Source: Paenibacillus tritici
Lineage (GTDB): Bacteria > Bacillota > Bacilli > Paenibacillales > Paenibacillaceae
Direction: 5' to 3'
NCBI RefSeq assembly: GCF_013204885.1
Contig: NZ_JABMKX010000033.1
Coordinates: forward strand, 1-32,290
DNA length: 32,290 nt
The notes below the pieces were generated by a model that worked only from the letters and a program-made list of their open reading frames with translations, was not told the DNA's origin and made no database searches. The position numbers and the translations under genes are program-made. Positions 29,121 to 32,290 of the stretch are shown here, piece after piece (within the stretch, counting starts at the first letter, position 1; every line of letters starts with the position of its first letter).

Positions 29121-30947
29121 ATGTTTGTTAAACGACCAGTCAACCTTGTACGCAGCTCCATTCCTGTTCCTCAGGATGACATACCCTCGGCTGCTCCTCC
29201 CGCAGTGCTCCGGGAGGGCTATTCAGCGATTGCTGCTACCCTGCTTCAGCTCGCCAGCGGGAAGGGAAGCTGCAAGCTGTATGTAGCTTTGGACGGAACC
29301 CACGGTGCCCCGTTTCAAGCTGTTCTGCAAAAAACAGTGGAGGCGCTTGAGCAAGCGGGTCATTCCGTGTCCCTCATCGGCTCGGGCAGCTATCTCAAGT
29401 CAGGCGAAGAGCTGCGGGAGTTTTTCGCCGCCAATATTACGGATAACCGCGCCTTCGGCTATTTCACTGACGGCAGTATAGAGGATTATTTCCGGGACGG
29501 GGCCAGGGAAGAAGCCTCCCGCAGGCTGAGTGAGACGGAGCCGGGTACGGATTCGGCTGCATTCTGTCTGGTTTTTGGCCCGGGGGCTTACTGGCTTGGA
29601 GAGGGGCGGTTCGATCTGTCCTTATATCTGGATGTCTCGCGTGAATACCAGCAGGCCGGCCACCGGCAGGAGTTGCTGAGTTTCGGCCTCAACTGGAACC
29701 GGGATGCCGTGGAGAAATATAAAATCGCCCTGTTCGTGGAATGGCCTATTCTCGAAACCTACCGCAAACAAATCCTGGATCAAATGGACTACTACCTCGA
29801 CCTGAATCAGCCGAAGCAGCCGGTCATGACTGCCGTGCCGTCCCTGCGCCGGATGATCTCGGATATTGCCGGGTCGCCGCTGCGGGTGAAGCCTTTTTAT
29901 GCACCGGGGGTGTGGGGCGGGCAATTCCTCAAACAGCTGGCTGATCTGCCGGAGGATTGGGTGAACTGCGCCTGGAGCTTCGAGCCGATTGCCCCCGAGA
30001 ATTCCATCGTTGTAGGGTATGAAGGCAAAGAGATGGAAATTCCGTTTCTGCTGGTCATGCAGCAGGAGCATCCGGCGATTCTGGGGGAACGTCTGACCGG
30101 CTTATTCGGAGATTATTTCCCGATCCGCTTCAACTATCTGGACACGATGGACGGAGACAATCTCTCCTGCCAGGTCCACCCTACCCAGGACTATATCCGC
30201 AGCCAGTTCAATGAATTCATGGCCCAGCAGGAATCCTATTACATCATGGAGCAGCAAGGGGATTCCGGGGTCTATCTGGGACTGACTGAAGACTGCACAC
30301 CTGAGCAGTTCCGCCATGAGGTGCAGAAGGCCCAGGAGACGGGCATTCCGCTGCCGCTGACCGATTATGTTAACCGTTATGAGTCCCGGAAGGGCGAGCT
30401 GTTCCTGATCCCGCCCGGAACCGTCCATTCCGCAGGCAAAGACAATCTGGTGCTGGAGATCTCCTCTACCACCTGGTGGTTCACCTTCAAAATCTATGAT
30501 TTTCTGCGCAAGGATCTGGACGGCAAACCCCGGCCGATCAACATCGACTTCGCCTTCGACAATATTGACTTCACGCAGAAGACTACCCGGGTTGAAGAGC
30601 AGCTCATGCCTTCGCCGGTGCTTCTGCAGCAGCAAGGGGAGAATGAAGAGTATGTGCTGGGACAGCGCAGCGATCTGCTGTTCTATGTCCACCGTGTTCA
30701 CTTGAAGGATACCTGGAAAGACGATACACGCGGCGAAATGACCATGTATAATCTCGTTGAAGGAGAGGCCGTGCGGATTGTGTCTGCTGCGGACGAGGCG
30801 GTGTTTGTGGAGCTGCATTATGCGGAATCGTATATTCTCCCGGCTGTACTAGGGGAATACACCATCGTCAATACCGGTTCCGGCCCCTGCAAGCTGATCA
30901 AGGCCGGTGTCTCCGCAGCATGGGATGTGAGTCTCCTTGAGCCGTGA
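29121..30947 (+). CDS. Class I mannose-6-phosphate isomerase homologue with kinase-like N-terminus
   Basis: The 608-residue protein is about twice the length of a normal Firmicute isomerase. Residues from about 250 on form the cupin-type isomerase, with metal ligand candidates His353 (in CQVHPTQDY) and His436 (in PGTVHSAG), and YAPGVWGG near its start. The first ~230 residues resemble a uridine-kinase-like P-loop fold whose Walker A has decayed (VALDGTHGAPFQAVL, no GKT). They keep a DLSLYLDV block like those of nucleoside kinases. Phosphotransfer by that part is unlikely. The start has AGAAGGAG about 9 bases upstream. The gene overlaps the following ROK kinase by 11 bp, so the two act together, probably on an imported sugar. 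Confidence 0.85.
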   Translation: MFVKRPVNLVRSSIPVPQDDIPSAAPPAVLREGYSAIAATLLQLASGKGSCKLYVALDGTHGAPFQAVLQKTVEALEQAGHSVSLIGSGSYLKSGEELREFFAANITDNRAFGYFTDGSIEDYFRDGAREEASRRLSETEPGTDSAAFCLVFGPGAYWLGEGRFDLSLYLDVSREYQQAGHRQELLSFGLNWNRDAVEKYKIALFVEWPILETYRKQILDQMDYYLDLNQPKQPVMTAVPSLRRMISDIAGSPLRVKPFYAPGVWGGQFLKQLADLPEDWVNCAWSFEPIAPENSIVVGYEGKEMEIPFLLVMQQEHPAILGERLTGLFGDYFPIRFNYLDTMDGDNLSCQVHPTQDYIRSQFNEFMAQQESYYIMEQQGDSGVYLGLTEDCTPEQFRHEVQKAQETGIPLPLTDYVNRYESRKGELFLIPPGTVHSAGKDNLVLEISSTTWWFTFKIYDFLRKDLDGKPRPINIDFAFDNIDFTQKTTRVEEQLMPSPVLLQQQGENEEYVLGQRSDLLFYVHRVHLKDTWKDDTRGEMTMYNLVEGEAVRIVSAADEAVFVELHYAESYILPAVLGEYTIVNTGSGPCKLIKAGVSAAWDVSLLEP

Positions 30948-31905
30948 TATCGTACTCGCGCTGGATGTGGGCGGAACCTTTATTAAGACCTGCGTGCTGG
31001 AGGACGGCCTTCCGCTGCAAGGCAGTGACATGGAATTCCCCGCCCTGGCTGACCGGGACCGGGAGACGATCCTTGACCATTTCCTATCTATCTTTCAGGC
31101 CCAGTACGACCTGTATCAGCATAGGTACCGGGACGCTGTAACGGACTGCCGCTATCATATCGGGATGGCTTTTCCCGGCCCGTTCGATTACAGGCAGGGG
31201 ATCTGTCTGATCCGGGGGCTGGGCAAATTCGAGGCGATCTACGGGCTGAATCTGGGCCAAGCCTTACGCGCACGCTGGCCTGCTGGCAGCTCCGGGGAGT
31301 CCGGCCCGCTGCCGGACATGGATATCCGCTTCGAAAATGACGCCCGCCTGTTTGCGCTGGGAGTCAGCGCGGAATTCCCGCGCGAGCGGTTCATGGCCTT
31401 GACGCTCGGAACCGGGCTCGGCTCCGCCTTCATCGACAGCTCGCGGATCATGGAATACGGGCCGGGCATCCCGCCGAACGGCTGGCTGTATGACCAGCCT
31501 TATCTTGACGGCAGGGCGGATGATTGGTTCTCCCGCAGAGGCATCCTGAAGCTGGCCCGTGAAGCGGGGATCAGAGGGGCCGGGATCGGGGAGGCCGGGC
31601 TTCCGGGAGCAGAGTTGGATGTGAAGGAGCTTGCCATTGAAGCCAGAGAGGGGAATGCCGCCGCGCGCGGGGTATTCGCCAAATTCGGAGCCCGGCTCGG
31701 GGAGATGCTCCAGCCTTACGTGGACGGCTACCGGCCGGACTTCATCATGCTGGGCGGGCAAATCTCCCGAAGCCATGACCTGTTCGGCCCTGCCTTGCTG
31801 GACCGCTTGCAGAGGTCATGCTCCCCCGCCCTGACGGTCCGCACGGCGGAGCATGTGCTCGCCTATACCTTCCGGGGCATAGCCCGGATGTTCAGCGGGG
31901 GATAG
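30937..31905 (+). CDS. ROK family sugar kinase-like protein, zinc motif absent
   Basis: The 322-residue protein has the ROK nucleotide motif LALDVGGTFIKTCVLEDG (about 6-23), the catalytic-region ENDARLFALG and LGTGLGSAF in the middle, and the late LGGQISRS. ROK kinases normally carry a CXCGXXGC zinc motif after the ligand His; here the segment is PNGWLYDQPYLDG, with no cysteine cluster. The catalytic Asp of the DNDA motif is kept as ENDA. The start is TTG at 30937, 11 bp before the end of the isomerase gene, and the two are translationally coupled. It may phosphorylate a sugar or may be a regulator-like relative. Confidence 0.8.
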   Translation: MSRDIVLALDVGGTFIKTCVLEDGLPLQGSDMEFPALADRDRETILDHFLSIFQAQYDLYQHRYRDAVTDCRYHIGMAFPGPFDYRQGICLIRGLGKFEAIYGLNLGQALRARWPAGSSGESGPLPDMDIRFENDARLFALGVSAEFPRERFMALTLGTGLGSAFIDSSRIMEYGPGIPPNGWLYDQPYLDGRADDWFSRRGILKLAREAGIRGAGIGEAGLPGAELDVKELAIEAREGNAAARGVFAKFGARLGEMLQPYVDGYRPDFIMLGGQISRSHDLFGPALLDRLQRSCSPALTVRTAEHVLAYTFRGIARMFSGG

Positions 31906-31911
31906 GCGGGG

Positions 31912-32130
31912 GCATCGCCGGGTGCTTCACCATGCGCTTTCGCTGAGCGCTTCGCGGCGAGCTTCACCGTGCGCTTTCGCCTGGTGCTTCGCGGCGAGCT
32001 TCACCATGCGCTTTCGCTGAGCGCTTCACCATGCGCTTTCGCCGGGTGCTTCGCGGCGAGCTTCACCATGCGCTTTCGCCGGGTGTTTGGCCATGCGCTT
32101 TCGCTGAGCGTTTCGCATGTGCTTCGTCGT
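31912..32130. repeat. GC-rich composite array of 12- and 13-bp units
   Basis: About 17 modules of 12-13 bp, nearly all starting CTT, follow the ROK stop. The main ones are CTTCACCATGCG, CTTTCGCTGAGCG or CTTTCGCCGGGTG, and CTTCGCGGCGAG. They join in two higher-order orders, 37 bp and 25 bp long. The last copies decay (TTTGGCCATGCG, TTTCGCATGTG). No ORF there looks protein-like. No separate terminator for the ROK operon was found in the 31906-32263 region. Confidence 0.8.
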
Positions 32131-32224
32131 TGCCACCCGTGCAGCTCAGGATCACAAGTGGAAAAACGTTAAGCCTGTTGATTACCCAAAATAAGGTAGC
32201 AAAAAGGCCGCTGATTCGTTAAAG

Positions 32225-32244
32225 TGTTTGTACCCCTACAAACA
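32225..32244. promoter_or_regulatory. Perfect 8-bp inverted repeat upstream of the last gene
   Basis: TGTTTGTA and TACAAACA flank a CCCC centre. It lies 20 bp before the start codon of the partial gene at 32264. It could be an autoregulatory operator or a hairpin that affects translation. Confidence 0.45.
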
Positions 32245-32263
32245 TACGAAACGAGGCGACCTC

Positions 32264-32290
32264 ATGAAAAAGTCTACTTCAATATCAAAT
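32264..32290 (+). CDS. Unknown protein, first nine codons
   Basis: ATG at 32264 opens MKKSTSISN and runs off the right edge. GAGGCG lies about 7 bases upstream. Nine residues do not permit a family call. An 8-bp inverted repeat stands immediately upstream. Confidence 0.45.

Noticed and set aside
31969..32222. Overlapping short ORFs in the GC-rich array
   Set aside because: Their repeated MRFR.V..GELHHAL peptides follow directly from the DNA repeat; no ribosome binding site and no family.

Overview
The window reads as a chromosomal segment of a low-to-mid G+C Firmicute, most likely Paenibacillus or a close relative. The basis is strong AGGAGG-type ribosome binding sites, frequent GTG/TTG starts, YesM/YesN-type two-component proteins beside an LplA/B/C-type sugar ABC transporter, a YtxH stress protein, a Zur regulon with Bacillus-type operators, and repeated hairpin elements between genes. 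No rRNA, tRNA, CRISPR array or clear insertion sequence was found. The genus is inferred from gene content, not from a database match.

Layout. (1) 1-5000 holds small housekeeping or hypothetical genes: YtxH protein, a SufR-like Cys-rich regulator, a DUF86/HepT-fold protein, a 36-residue membrane peptide, a Dabb protein, a DNA-binding HTH protein, a SAM methyltransferase and a DUF6157 protein. Two intergenic arrays here have the same 51-bp period and hairpin-forming heads. (2) 5000-13320 is a zinc-starvation island. It carries znuC-znuB-znuA with a zinc-free S14 (rpsN) on the minus strand, a zinc-free L33 (a short GTG-start gene) with a ZagA/YciC-type COG0523 GTPase, and a plus-strand operon of a second COG0523 GTPase, a UPF0718 (YcgR-like) permease and a DUF1980/TIGR03943 (YcgQ-like) protein. 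A convergent membrane-anchored NusG-domain-II protein closes the island. Zur-type palindromes (AATCGTAAT-N-ATTACGATT) lie at 8058-8106, 9668-9686 and 13251-13269, and at each place they sit on or just after a recognisable promoter. (3) 13320-16787 is a soluble hybrid histidine kinase with six PAS domains. (4) 17160-20895 is an ECF sigma factor, a small two-TM protein and an ABC exporter (ATPase plus two membrane subunits), all overlapping or closely spaced. (5) 20960-31905 is a carbohydrate region: sensor kinase, two permeases, solute-binding lipoprotein and AraC-type response regulator on the minus strand. Divergent from these are an AraC regulator, a large mannose-6-phosphate isomerase homologue with a degenerate kinase-like N-terminus, and an atypical ROK kinase. 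The window ends in a GC-rich 12/13-mer repeat array and the start of one more gene.

How the genes fit together. In the zinc island, starvation would relieve Zur. That would raise zinc import (ZnuABC), swap zinc ribosomal proteins for zinc-free paralogues so that zinc is released, and induce metallochaperone GTPases together with a permease pair of unknown cargo. In the sugar region, the sensor kinase and regulator probably control uptake of an oligosaccharide, and cre-like sites in two promoter spacers suggest CcpA repression. The isomerase and ROK kinase would act on the imported sugar. These functional links are inferences from gene order and motifs.
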